From Odoribacter splanchnicus DSM 20712 (GTDB lineage Bacteria; Bacteroidota; Bacteroidia; Bacteroidales; Marinifilaceae): 64,000 bases of DNA. Position numbers and translations under genes: made by a program. Positions 44,266 through 53,561 of the stretch are shown here, piece by piece; the stretch's first letter is position 1; each line of letters begins with the position of its first letter. The DNA is taken from NCBI RefSeq assembly GCF_000190535.1, contig NC_015160.1, forward strand, positions 3,968,001-4,032,000, read 5' to 3'. The notes under the pieces are model-generated. The model did not search any database, had not been told where the DNA came from, and saw nothing but the letters and a program-made list of their open reading frames with translations.

Positions 44266-45768
44266 TTAGTTTTTGGTGATGGTAAATTCTTCGATACCCA
44301 GGGTGTTGTAGACTTGTTTCAACTCTTTTTCGTTATCGGAGATAATCAGAAGTTTATCGTTTGGGAATAACTGAGAACATCCGTTCGGTACAAAAAAATG
44401 ATTGAAGCGTTTGACGAGAACGACCAGGGTATTGTCGGGGAGAGGGATATCGATCAGGTGATCTCCTTGAATGAGCATATCCGGGGTGACTATGATTTCT
44501 GAAAATACGGATTTCACTTCCTCGGGTAGTTCCATTTCGAATTCCTTGGCCATTTTTTTATTTTTGATGGATACGCCCAAAAGTCTGGCAATATGGGTGA
44601 CACTGGTTCCTTGAATCAATAGAGAAAGTAGGGTGATGAAGAACACGATATTGAAAATCTGATGGGCTCCCGGTATGTTGGCGATCAGGGGATAAGTAGC
44701 GAAAATAATGGGTACAGCTCCGCGTAGACCGACCCAACAAACATATAACCGGCTTTTAAAAGTCATCTTGCGGAAAGGCAGGAGACACAATAAGACACTG
44801 ACGGGACGGGCGAAGATGATCATAAAGATACCGATAAGCAGACCGAGCCAGGAGATGCTGATCAGGTCTTTCGGATTGACCAGTAAGCCTAGGGTAAGAA
44901 ACATGATAATTTGGAAAAGCCAGGCTGTACTGTCGAAAAAATTGGTAATATTCTTTTTGTATACGATCCGGCGATTCCCGACGACCAGTCCGGCAATATA
45001 TACCGCCAGATAACCGTTCCCCTGAAGTTTCTCGGTAAAAGAGAAAGTGAAAAATACAAAGGTCAGAAGAACAATCTGGTAGAGGGATTGGTTGAGGATT
45101 CTGAAATGGTTTAACGTATAAACAGCACAGCGTCCCAATAAATATCCGGCAATTCCTCCGACACTGAATTGGATGAAAAATGAAAGCAGCACCTGTCCGA
45201 AACTGAACTCTCCCGATTGAATGATTTGGATCAATAAGATGGTCAGCATATAGGCCATAGGGTCATTACTCCCGCTTTCTAATTCAAGCAGGGGACGTAG
45301 GTTGTGTTTTAGATTTAAGTCTTTGGAACGTAATATATTGAATACTGAGGCTGAGTCGGTGGATGACATGACGGCAGCTAGTAATAAACATCCTAACAAG
45401 GGTGCTTGTGCTTCCGGGAATGCCCAGGAAGCGAGGAGATAGACAAAACCTCCTGTAAATGCTGTCGTTAGAAGTACCCCCAAGGTTGCCAAGGTAATTC
45501 CTTGACCGATCACCGGTTTGATTTCTGTTATATTGGTGTCCATTCCGCCGGAGAAAAGGATAATACTCAATGATATAACTCCGATGAATTGTGCTGTTAC
45601 CGGATTCTCGAATTCAATTCCGAAACCATCCCGCCCGAATCCCATCCCTACAATCAGAAATAACAATAAGACAGGAATACCGAGTTTAATCCCTGTTTTA
45701 CCGATCATGATGCTGATGAATAGCAAGATAGAACCGAGCAGCAAAATATTTTGAGTGGTTATGATCAT
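44266..45768 (-). CDS. K+/H+ antiporter of the NhaP2/CvrA type
   Basis: The 500-residue protein has about 12 membrane segments of the cation-proton antiporter fold in residues 1-395 (with the SSTDSASVFNIL and ELESGSNDPMAYML motifs that supply acidic transport residues). A cytoplasmic TrkA-C/RCK-C domain follows at about 410-495 (DHLIDIPLPDNTLVVLVKR). It exports K+ (or Na+) in exchange for protons. It is convergent with the nucleotidase gene, 10 bases between stops. Confidence 0.9.
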   Translation of the reverse strand: MIITTQNILLLGSILLFISIMIGKTGIKLGIPVLLLFLIVGMGFGRDGFGIEFENPVTAQFIGVISLSIILFSGGMDTNITEIKPVIGQGITLATLGVLLTTAFTGGFVYLLASWAFPEAQAPLLGCLLLAAVMSSTDSASVFNILRSKDLNLKHNLRPLLELESGSNDPMAYMLTILLIQIIQSGEFSFGQVLLSFFIQFSVGGIAGYLLGRCAVYTLNHFRILNQSLYQIVLLTFVFFTFSFTEKLQGNGYLAVYIAGLVVGNRRIVYKKNITNFFDSTAWLFQIIMFLTLGLLVNPKDLISISWLGLLIGIFMIIFARPVSVLLCLLPFRKMTFKSRLYVCWVGLRGAVPIIFATYPLIANIPGAHQIFNIVFFITLLSLLIQGTSVTHIARLLGVSIKNKKMAKEFEMELPEEVKSVFSEIIVTPDMLIQGDHLIDIPLPDNTLVVLVKRFNHFFVPNGCSQLFPNDKLLIISDNEKELKQVYNTLGIEEFTITKN

Positions 45769-45895
45769 GTCCTTTTTTTGAAGTTAAACGCTTGGGCAGC
45801 TTCAAGGTTATAAGCCAGGATGGATAAAATATGAAATAGTTCGGTTTTTACCTTTATTTTCCTGAAAATTATTTTTGAGATTCTGTTTTTTACCC

Positions 45896-45903
45896 TATAT
45901 TTG
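45896..45903 (+). promoter_or_regulatory. -7 promoter box for tRNA-Ser
   Basis: TATATTTG, 10 bases upstream of the tRNA. Confidence 0.65.
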
Positions 45904-45913
45904 CATCCGCATT

Positions 45914-45998
45914 GGAGAGGTGGCAGAGTGGTCGATCGCGGCGGTCTTGAAAACCGTTGACTGTCACAGGTCCGGGGGTTCGAATCCCTCCCTCTCCG
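45914..45998 (+). tRNA. tRNA-Ser (anticodon TGA)
   Basis: Acceptor GGAGAGG/CCTCTCC, discriminator G, anticodon loop CTTGAAA, a long variable arm typical of serine tRNA (GACTGTCACAGGTC region), and T-arm TTCGAAT. CCA is not encoded. Confidence 0.93.
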
Positions 45999-46034
45999 CT
46001 GAACTAACCGGACAAAACCGGACAATGAACGGCC

Positions 46035-46071
46035 AAGTCCCACAAATTCAACGATTTGTGGGACTTTTTTT
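46035..46071 (+). terminator. Intrinsic terminator after tRNA-Ser
   Basis: AAGTCCCACAAAT pairs with ATTTGTGGGACTT (13 bp, six-base loop), ending in seven T residues. Confidence 0.85.
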
Positions 46072-47099
46072 ATCCCCTTATGTCTGCCCTACCGGACATC
46101 ATTTAGAAGAAAGGACAGGTAAGCCTGACCGGAGTACGGATACCCGGGTTACTTGATCGGATTGTTTCTACAAAATACTGATTTCTAAATTGATTCCTAA
46201 TGTAAGGAGGCAGAAAACATCTGTTTCGTAGGAGTTTATGTTTTTTAGGTCACAGTGCGTTTTCCATAAAGTGATAACGTGAGTCTCTGGTGTTCGTGTT
46301 TGGTGATCAACAGAAGCGACCGGGTCGATAATTCCCATTACCGGAGACGAATTAGTAACAGAATAATTCTACTTTTTGTTTTATAGTTGTATTTAAGACA
46401 CTTATGGAAAAATTGTACAGTAGATTTGTTATATTTTTGTTAAAATAGTAACTGAAAATCTGTCGAAAAGTACAATATTTTCATTTTTTCGGATGTTTGT
46501 GCTATAGATGTTCCGAAATATCCGCCACATTTGTAAAAGAAATTTAAAAACAAAACCGTCGTTCTCTATACTATTTATTAAATAGATGATAATGATCAAG
46601 TAGGTAATCAAAGATAAACGTTGATTAAATCAGTCGAAAGTTTATAAAGTCCATAAAGTTTATAAAGTTCCTGGACCCTGAGGCCGCTTGGTTAATTAAC
46701 AATTATCAAATGACATTTGACAATATATCTCCAAACCTATGGTTTCTTTTTTATTTGTCTGATAATCAATGATTATATTTTTTATTCTAATTCTCATTTT
46801 TCTTTTCTTATTTTTTTCTAATGGAAACGAAACTTTCAGGTAATTGTCAATTGTCGATTATCGTCTGTCAATTATTCTTTTGGTAGAAATCCGCCAAAAG
46901 AATCGAACATTTTTTTTGTCACTTTTTAATAAGTGTTTCTTTTACAAGAATAGATCGCTAATGGGTTTACATTTAATAATAAATACAATGCCTATGAAAA
47001 AGAGCCGTTTTTCTACATGAGTGGTGAAATCGTTTGCTGGTGTTATGCAAACGTTTTTGTACCTGAAAACATATTTTGAAATCAAAACCAAATCAGTTT
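46072..47099. other. Long leader region before susC
   Basis: About 1 kb without a supported gene. It contains a 14-base direct repeat (46637-46668) and a hairpin ATTCTTTTGG/CCAAAAGAAT (46874-46903) followed by a T-run at 46911. The hairpin lies about 200 bases before the susC start and could act as a terminator of upstream RNA or an attenuator in the leader. No sigma/anti-sigma or hybrid two-component gene is present. Confidence 0.4.
46637..46668. repeat. Tandem 14-base repeat AAAGTTTATAAAGT
   Basis: Two exact copies, 46637-46650 and 46655-46668, 18 bases apart. Related words (TTATAAAGTCTG, AAGTTTGTAAACTTTG) form the palindrome at 16633-16670, hinting at a dispersed intergenic repeat family. 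Confidence 0.55.
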
Positions 47100-50000
47100 A
47101 TGGAAAAATTTGTCAAGAATTTAAAAAGGGGAGGTCTACCGACCCGGTGTTGGCTTTATATGCTGATACTTCTTTTATCATTTGGATTGCCTGAAAGTAT
47201 ATTTGCTCAGACAGATCTGGTAAAGGTGACTGGAACAGTGACGGATGAAACGAATCAGCCTGTTCCTGGCGTGAATGTATTGTTGAAAGGAAGTTCGAAT
47301 ATTGGGACTGTGACGGATATTGAAGGAAAGTACACGTTGAATATACCCAAAGACGCTACTTTGATTTTCAAATTTGTCGGCTATAAGACGACAGAGGTGG
47401 CGGTAAACGGAAAAACAACGGTGAACCTGAGTATTCAGCCGGATGTCAAGCAGTTGGAAGATGTGGTAGTAATCGGTTATCAGGCGATTAAGAGAGAGAA
47501 ATCGACTGCTGCAATCGCCAGTGTGGCCGGGGAAAAGATTGAGAATATTCCGGTCCCCAGTGTGGAAATGGCTTTACAAGGAAAAGTGGCCGGTTTGAAT
47601 GTGTTGAATATTACCGGAGAACCCGGTGCAAAGGGGATTGTCACTTTACGTGGGAATACCAGTATTGCCAGCCAGGATTCGCGAAGTACTCCTTTGTATG
47701 TGGTGGATGGAATTGTGATGGACGAAGGCGACTTAGGCCAGATCGACCTGACGGGGACTAACCCGATTGCCGGGATCAATCCCAATGATATCGAATCGAT
47801 CGATGTGTTGAAAGATGCTTCGGCATCGGCCATTTATGGAGCCCGTGCGGCTAATGGGGTAATTATCATCAAAACCAAAACTCCGAAGGCAGGTAAACCT
47901 CAGGTTCGCTTGAACGGCTATTATGGGGTGGCTATGAAACCGACAATGCGTTCGACCTTGGTAGGTACTGCCGAACGCCATTTAAAGATGGATCTGATTT
48001 ATCAGTATTTAGGAAAGCCGGGTATGGAGAATGTCAATTATTGGATTACCGATAGTTTGAATCCGGCCTTCAATAATAATACCGACTGGCAATCGAATGT
48101 GATCCAGAAGGCCCGGATTCAGAATTACGATGTCAATGTGTCGGCTTATGGAGAGAAGACCAGCTATCGGTTGTCTTATAATTTTTATGATGAGGAGGGT
48201 ACGGTTATCGGTACCGGTTTCACCCGGAATACGGCATCGCTTTATTTAAATGCACATCCCTACAGCTTCCTGAATCTGACCGGAAATATCCGTTTTTCGG
48301 AGATGTCGCGAAAGAAAACGAACGGTAGTATCAATATTTTCTCTACCTGGAGCTTCCCTTCTTCGTTTTTCAAATTGACGGACGAAGACATAGAAAATTT
48401 TAAAGGGAATAATCTGGATGAATTGGATAAAAACCTCAACCGGGATTTATATGCTAATTTTCAGGCAAATATCGATTTTACACCCTACTTGAAGTGGACG
48501 ACTTCTTACTCTTTCGGTTATAGTACAACGCGGAACGATTATTTCATCCCTTCCTACCGCAATAATGGAAATGCATATGCCACTTCCAGCAGTGGATCGG
48601 TAAAGAGATGGGAAATAGAAAATTATATTCAATACCTACGGTCATTTAAAGAAACACATAATCTTTCCGTATTGTTCGGACAAGGAGCTGAATACTCTTA
48701 TATCGACAATTTGTGGGGGGAAGGAAATTATATTGCATCGAATTCTATACAGACGATTCAGGGAGTTGTATCTAAAAACTCCAATGCTTCTTCTTCGATC
48801 GAAGAGCGTGCCCGTTTATCCTGGTTTGCCCGTTTGAGTTATGATTATAAAGACAAATACCTTTTTTCTGCCAACTGGCGTATGGACGGTTCTTCCCGTT
48901 TCGGTAAAGATAACCGTTGGGGACATTTCCCTTCGGTATCGGCAGGCTGGATTATCACCAAAGAGTCGTTCTTTCCGGAAAATCAGGTGGCCGACTTCAT
49001 TAAGATTCGGGGTAGTTACGGTATTACGGGAAATGACCCCGCCGGTTTTTACGATGCTTACCGGGCTTTAACCACCAACGTGGACTATCGGGGGGGGAGT
49101 GGGATCACTTCCTATAATGGTTCGGGGACGATTGCTTATGACTTCGGCTCTGCCGTAACTTCCAGAGAATTAGGTTGGGAAGAGTCGAAACAGATGAATT
49201 TCGGATTGGATGCTCATTTCCTGAATAAGCGGATTATATTAACGGGAGATTATTATATCCGGGATTCGGAGAGTATGATTTTCAATTATGCTCTGCCGGT
49301 CACCACCGGATATACAGAAGCGAAGAACAATCTGGTATCCGTTCGGAACAGCGGTGTCGAATTACAATTGAGTCTGGATTTGCTTCCGCACAATTGGGAT
49401 TGGTCGTGGACGATCGATGCGAATATCGCCATGAATAAAAACCAGATCAAAAAATTGCCGAACGGCAACCGGAGTATTGTCACCGGAGCTCCCTGGATGG
49501 AGTGGATTCTGACGGTGGGACGGCCCTTGTATGAAATTACCGGATGGAGAAGCAATGGAATATATGCCACTGACGACGATGTGCCTGTCGATCCGCTGAC
49601 CGGTAACCGGATGACCTTCTTCGGTACGACTATGCAGGCCGGAGATATAGCTGTCGTCGATCAGAACGGAGATTATAATATCGACTATAATGACAAAGTA
49701 TCTCTGGGAAATCCGGATCCGAAATATTATGGCGGTATCAATACGACGGTGCGCTGGAAAGGAATTTCATTGGGGGTGTTTTGTAACTATGTGATCAAAC
49801 GTACTTTCTGGAATGGTTTCTTGTCCGATCGGATGAACGGTGGGGTTTATTCTGCCGGTGGATGGGGAAATGTTTCCGGGCCGGCATTGGATTTCGGTGG
49901 ATTGAAATACTATACAACACCGGGACAACAGGCTGACCTGCCCACTTTGATCGCAACCAATCATATGGACAACCGGCATATCGCCCATGAGATCTATACC

Positions 50001-50240
50001 GATAACGGAAGCTTTTTCCGGGTGAAAAATATTTCGATGAGTTATGAGTTTCCGACAGCGCTGGTGAATAAAATCAAATTACAGCGTCTGAGAGTGTACG
50101 GATATATGGACAATGTTTGGGTATTCTCGAAGAGTAAGACTTATCCCGACCCGGAAAATATCAATACCAATGGTTATGCCAATGGTTCGGAATATCCTCT
50201 TCCTCACAAGTTTACTTTGGGTGCAGAGATAACCTTTTAA
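47100..50240 (+). CDS. susC: SusC-family TonB-dependent outer-membrane transporter
   Basis: The 1,046-residue protein imports oligosaccharides or peptides through the outer membrane with TonB energy. Visible: a signal peptide ending FAQ (about residue 37), a carboxypeptidase-like N-terminal domain (VKVTGTVTDETNQPVPGVNV, then GTVTDIEGKYTLNIP), a TonB-box-like VVVIGYQ, the SusC plug motifs (LRGNTSIASQDSRSTPLYVV, and DVLKDASASAIYGARAANGV), and a long beta-barrel ending in a C-terminal Phe (GAEITF). ATG at 47100 is used; a TTG eight codons earlier is less likely. susD follows. Confidence 0.96.
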   Translation: MEKFVKNLKRGGLPTRCWLYMLILLLSFGLPESIFAQTDLVKVTGTVTDETNQPVPGVNVLLKGSSNIGTVTDIEGKYTLNIPKDATLIFKFVGYKTTEVAVNGKTTVNLSIQPDVKQLEDVVVIGYQAIKREKSTAAIASVAGEKIENIPVPSVEMALQGKVAGLNVLNITGEPGAKGIVTLRGNTSIASQDSRSTPLYVVDGIVMDEGDLGQIDLTGTNPIAGINPNDIESIDVLKDASASAIYGARAANGVIIIKTKTPKAGKPQVRLNGYYGVAMKPTMRSTLVGTAERHLKMDLIYQYLGKPGMENVNYWITDSLNPAFNNNTDWQSNVIQKARIQNYDVNVSAYGEKTSYRLSYNFYDEEGTVIGTGFTRNTASLYLNAHPYSFLNLTGNIRFSEMSRKKTNGSINIFSTWSFPSSFFKLTDEDIENFKGNNLDELDKNLNRDLYANFQANIDFTPYLKWTTSYSFGYSTTRNDYFIPSYRNNGNAYATSSSGSVKRWEIENYIQYLRSFKETHNLSVLFGQGAEYSYIDNLWGEGNYIASNSIQTIQGVVSKNSNASSSIEERARLSWFARLSYDYKDKYLFSANWRMDGSSRFGKDNRWGHFPSVSAGWIITKESFFPENQVADFIKIRGSYGITGNDPAGFYDAYRALTTNVDYRGGSGITSYNGSGTIAYDFGSAVTSRELGWEESKQMNFGLDAHFLNKRIILTGDYYIRDSESMIFNYALPVTTGYTEAKNNLVSVRNSGVELQLSLDLLPHNWDWSWTIDANIAMNKNQIKKLPNGNRSIVTGAPWMEWILTVGRPLYEITGWRSNGIYATDDDVPVDPLTGNRMTFFGTTMQAGDIAVVDQNGDYNIDYNDKVSLGNPDPKYYGGINTTVRWKGISLGVFCNYVIKRTFWNGFLSDRMNGGVYSAGGWGNVSGPALDFGGLKYYTTPGQQADLPTLIATNHMDNRHIAHEIYTDNGSFFRVKNISMSYEFPTALVNKIKLQRLRVYGYMDNVWVFSKSKTYPDPENINTNGYANGSEYPLPHKFTLGAEITF

Positions 50241-50259
50241 TTCGTAAAATTTGAGACCT

Positions 50260-51762
50260 ATGAAGATGAAATTTAGATATTTAGTAAATTCAGCGATGCT
50301 ATGGACAGCATTGGCATTGGGATCTTGTGCCGATTTCCTCGACCGGGAGCCGTACAGCGAGCCGGTGGACGAAAGTTATTGGAATAGCGAGGAAGATGTG
50401 GAAGCGGCGGTTGCCGGTGGATATGGCTTGTTGAGGGCAGCTTTGGCCAATCATTCAGCTTATTATGCTTATGGAGATATTGCCGGTACCAATGTATTCA
50501 GCAAATTCGAGTATGAAGATGAAGACTGGAATCAAATGAATCAGTTTAAACTGGATTATGCGATTGCTGCCAGTGAAACCTATCGGCCCTTGAAGCAGTT
50601 GCGTAATTATCAACTGTTCTATCGGGTCGTCAATCAATGTAACCGGGCTTTGAAAAAGGTCGGGCAAATGAGCGACGAGGTTTTCGATGATGGGGAGAAG
50701 GAGAAGTATATCGGGGAATTGTACTTTTTGCGTGGATATACTTATTTTTATATGTACCGGATTTGGGGTGAGCTGCCTATCGTGACAACTTCTCCGGATA
50801 ATGTCATCAATGCGGATTATGTGGCCCGTTCGCCTTTAGCCGATGTCGCTGCTTTGATTTACAGTGATCTGGAGGAAGCACGTGTTCGTTTACCCTGGGA
50901 GTATGAAGATAATGCCAATTTTGCCGTGCGTGCCAATAAAGGAGTCGTATTCGCTACCTTGGCACATATGGCGGCCTGGGATCGCGATTATGCCAAGTGC
51001 GTGGCGGCTTGTGACTCTGTTTTGAATAGTGGCGTATATACTTTTGAAGCTCGTGAAACCCTGGAAAATATTTATAAAAATGATTCCAAAGAGTTGATAT
51101 TCCAGTTGTTCTTCAATTCGGAAGAAGAAGCTCCCGATGCTTCTTCCGGTATCCAATACACGACGGTATTTTTTCTGGATATCCTGGCCTCTCCTTACTT
51201 GACTACTGCAATCAACAAAGAAAAACCCAATAAGTTTTTGAATACCGGTTTTATATCTTCTGTTTTCCCGGATTCGACGGATTACCGGAGAAAGACGTTT
51301 ATCGGCTTGGCTGCCGGTGGAGATATCATTCCGATTAAATATACGGATGTGCAGATCGAGTCGGCCTCCAGCGGATCGATTTATCCGGCTAACAATTATG
51401 TTATTTTCCGTTTGTCGGATATCATGTTGCTGAAAGCCGAGGCATTGACCGCTCAGGGAAAAAGCAGTGGCGTGGCTATCGGTTTGCTGAATCAGATACG
51501 GGAAAGGGCCGATATCGGCGATTTCGACGGTTCGGTGTCTTTACAACGTGCTATTCTGAACGAACGTGCCCGGGAACTCTTTCTCGAAGGCCATCGCTTC
51601 TTTGATCTGGTACGTTATTATTATGAAACCGGTACTTCTTTACTTTATAATGTTACAGAAGCGAATATGGCGAAGAGAATCCATTATTGGCCGCTGGATC
51701 CGGATTTATTCGAGAATAATAGTGTGATACGTCAAACTTCCTATTGGCAGGGTAAAATCTAA
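50260..51762 (+). CDS. susD: SusD-family nutrient-binding lipoprotein
   Basis: The 500-residue surface lipoprotein forms the lid of the SusC transporter and binds the ligand. It has a lipobox (LGSC, then ADFLDREPYSE), the SusD TPR-type helices (EKYIGELYFLRGYTYFYMYR), the RLSDIMLLKAEAL motif, and the C-terminal RARELFLEGHRFFDLVRYY block typical of RagB/SusD proteins. ATG at 50260 is taken because the frame upstream offers only a TTG. It follows susC by 19 bases. Confidence 0.95.
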   Translation: MKMKFRYLVNSAMLWTALALGSCADFLDREPYSEPVDESYWNSEEDVEAAVAGGYGLLRAALANHSAYYAYGDIAGTNVFSKFEYEDEDWNQMNQFKLDYAIAASETYRPLKQLRNYQLFYRVVNQCNRALKKVGQMSDEVFDDGEKEKYIGELYFLRGYTYFYMYRIWGELPIVTTSPDNVINADYVARSPLADVAALIYSDLEEARVRLPWEYEDNANFAVRANKGVVFATLAHMAAWDRDYAKCVAACDSVLNSGVYTFEARETLENIYKNDSKELIFQLFFNSEEEAPDASSGIQYTTVFFLDILASPYLTTAINKEKPNKFLNTGFISSVFPDSTDYRRKTFIGLAAGGDIIPIKYTDVQIESASSGSIYPANNYVIFRLSDIMLLKAEALTAQGKSSGVAIGLLNQIRERADIGDFDGSVSLQRAILNERARELFLEGHRFFDLVRYYYETGTSLLYNVTEANMAKRIHYWPLDPDLFENNSVIRQTSYWQGKI

Positions 51763-51779
51763 TTTAATAACAGCATATT

Positions 51780-52499
51780 ATGAAAAAATTATTGTATATA
51801 TCCGTTCTGTTTTTATTCGGAATGACATCCTGTATTCAGGATTACCTGGACGATGGTGGAACCCATTCGGCAGAGTCGAATACTACGCCTTACGAATACT
51901 TGTCTTCGCATACCTACCATATGTTCGATACGTTGATTCAGATCATCGACCATTATGGGTTGGAAGAAGAAATGAATCGTGCAGCTACTGTTTTCGCTTG
52001 TTCGGATTTCAGTGTTAAAGCTTTGTTGAAAAAACGCTCCGATCAGTTGGCCGATGAGCATGGTGACGAAGGGTGGGCCTATACCCTCGACTCGCTCTAT
52101 CGTGATTTTACCGCCGATTCGATCCGGATCTATTTTTTCCAGGATAAGATCGAATTAGCGACTGCCCCTAAAATACCCACCGAATTTCTCAATTATTCCG
52201 GGGATGGTTCGGGATATGCCGTTTATCAGCAGGAGTCCACTAACGAAAGTGACTGGACGGTACCCGGAACCAGTGTAACTGTGGTGACCAAGCCCTCTTT
52301 TCTGTATTTGCGCAAGATTATCGGTGATGAAATCGATCCGGTCGGCAAGGAATTCGATTCGACGGCCGAGCAATTGAAAGAACAGGATATCTCGGTGAAA
52401 TGCCAGACAACAGGTATTATCTGTACAAAAACAGGTACGATTTTGCATGTACTCGATAATTCTCACGTTTTTTCTGCATTTAAAGTTGGAAATGATTAA
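51780..52499 (+). CDS. Fasciclin-domain lipoprotein
   Basis: The 239-residue protein has a lipobox (MTSC) and a fasciclin-like domain from about 35 to 235 (YEYLSSHTYHMFDTLIQIID, ATVFACSDFSVKALL, and a terminal GTILHVLDNSHVF resembling the H2 fasciclin motif). Fasciclin domains mediate adhesion and often replace a glycan-binding protein in Bacteroidetes SusCD loci. It is 17 bases after susD and probably surface-exposed. Confidence 0.82.
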   Translation: MKKLLYISVLFLFGMTSCIQDYLDDGGTHSAESNTTPYEYLSSHTYHMFDTLIQIIDHYGLEEEMNRAATVFACSDFSVKALLKKRSDQLADEHGDEGWAYTLDSLYRDFTADSIRIYFFQDKIELATAPKIPTEFLNYSGDGSGYAVYQQESTNESDWTVPGTSVTVVTKPSFLYLRKIIGDEIDPVGKEFDSTAEQLKEQDISVKCQTTGIICTKTGTILHVLDNSHVFSAFKVGND

Positions 52500-52511
52500 A
52501 CACCGAAAGTT

Positions 52512-53546
52512 ATGAAAATAAAGAAACTGATATATGGACTGTTGGGCGCCGGAGGTGTTCTGGTGGCTTGCGACAAGATTGAAGAAGGATACATGAGCAG
52601 TAATATTTACTATGTGACCGATCCTTTTACGGTAGAACAAGGGCTGACGACTTATTCCGAAGCGTTGGAGCTGGATAATTCCACCGGTCCGGTAAATGTC
52701 GAGCTATTGGATATTCGTAATGTAGAAACCGGAAAAACCGAAGAGGCCTGGTATTCCGAAAGTGAGATTACTTTCTGGAAAGAAAAGATTAATTCGGAAA
52801 CGGATACAACCTGGGAACAGGTAGCCGCTAAATATTCTATGCAGCCTTATCCGACCTTTCAGGTCAATCCGGTGGGAGGACGGTTGGAATTTTCCGAGGG
52901 TACTTTGAACGTACCGGTAGGTGAATATGAAATCGATATCAAAGTGTCGAATGTGAAAGAGACCCGGGTGATCAGGAATGCTTGTACCATCATTCTGACC
53001 GAGAGTTCTTCCTTTATAAAAGAAGGTACCTATGATTTGTGGAATTCCAGTAATTCGGGTACCCGTCCGAATCCGGTTGTGACCTACAAAGAACTGAAAG
53101 GAGACGATCTGGAAGCTTTTAAAAGTAAATTGGCAGCAGCAGGAGGAGAATACAACGAGGACTACGGTTATATGATTCTGAAAGTGCTGGATCATTATGG
53201 AGAGGCTTTCGATTGGACACCGAATACGGGTGCGAATAGCGGAGGAGAAATCCGTCAGCGGCAATCGGATTTGGGAAGCTACGAAAAACGGAGTCCCTGG
53301 CAGAAGATGTATTATACTTCGGATGCGATGATCGCTCCTTTCCCTATGGCTCCTTTCCCATTGATCAATGCGCCGACGTCTACCGACGATCTGTCTTATT
53401 ATCGGATCATTCCTTCGGCGACGACCAAAGGGGTTGATATCTGGCTCCGTTTCAGCTGGTTTATACAGCGTAAAGGAGTTTTTGAAATTACTTATCAGCT
53501 GAAAGGAGCTGATGATACCGGTGTTGTTCAAAGGGTAAAGAAATAA
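52512..53546 (+). CDS. Surface lipoprotein, DUF5007-like
   Basis: The 344-residue lipoprotein (lipobox LVAC) has an N-terminal beta domain (YYVTDPFTVEQGLTTYSEAL, then ELDNSTGPVNVELLDIRN) resembling DUF5007, and a C-terminal domain from about 170 (EDYGYMILKVLDHYGEAFDW, later KRSPWQKMYYTSDAMIAPFP). The C-terminal domain is closely related to the middle of the metallopeptidase encoded at 54656-57022. A glycan- or ligand-binding role is inferred from position after SusCD. The family name is a recollection, not a search result. Confidence 0.7.
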   Translation: MKIKKLIYGLLGAGGVLVACDKIEEGYMSSNIYYVTDPFTVEQGLTTYSEALELDNSTGPVNVELLDIRNVETGKTEEAWYSESEITFWKEKINSETDTTWEQVAAKYSMQPYPTFQVNPVGGRLEFSEGTLNVPVGEYEIDIKVSNVKETRVIRNACTIILTESSSFIKEGTYDLWNSSNSGTRPNPVVTYKELKGDDLEAFKSKLAAAGGEYNEDYGYMILKVLDHYGEAFDWTPNTGANSGGEIRQRQSDLGSYEKRSPWQKMYYTSDAMIAPFPMAPFPLINAPTSTDDLSYYRIIPSATTKGVDIWLRFSWFIQRKGVFEITYQLKGADDTGVVQRVKK

Positions 53547-53561
53547 TTAAAACCGAAGTGT

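Noticed and set aside
52704..53531. 275-codon open frame on the - strand
   Set aside because: Lies wholly inside the DUF5007-like lipoprotein gene; composition is that of a codon-bias shadow.
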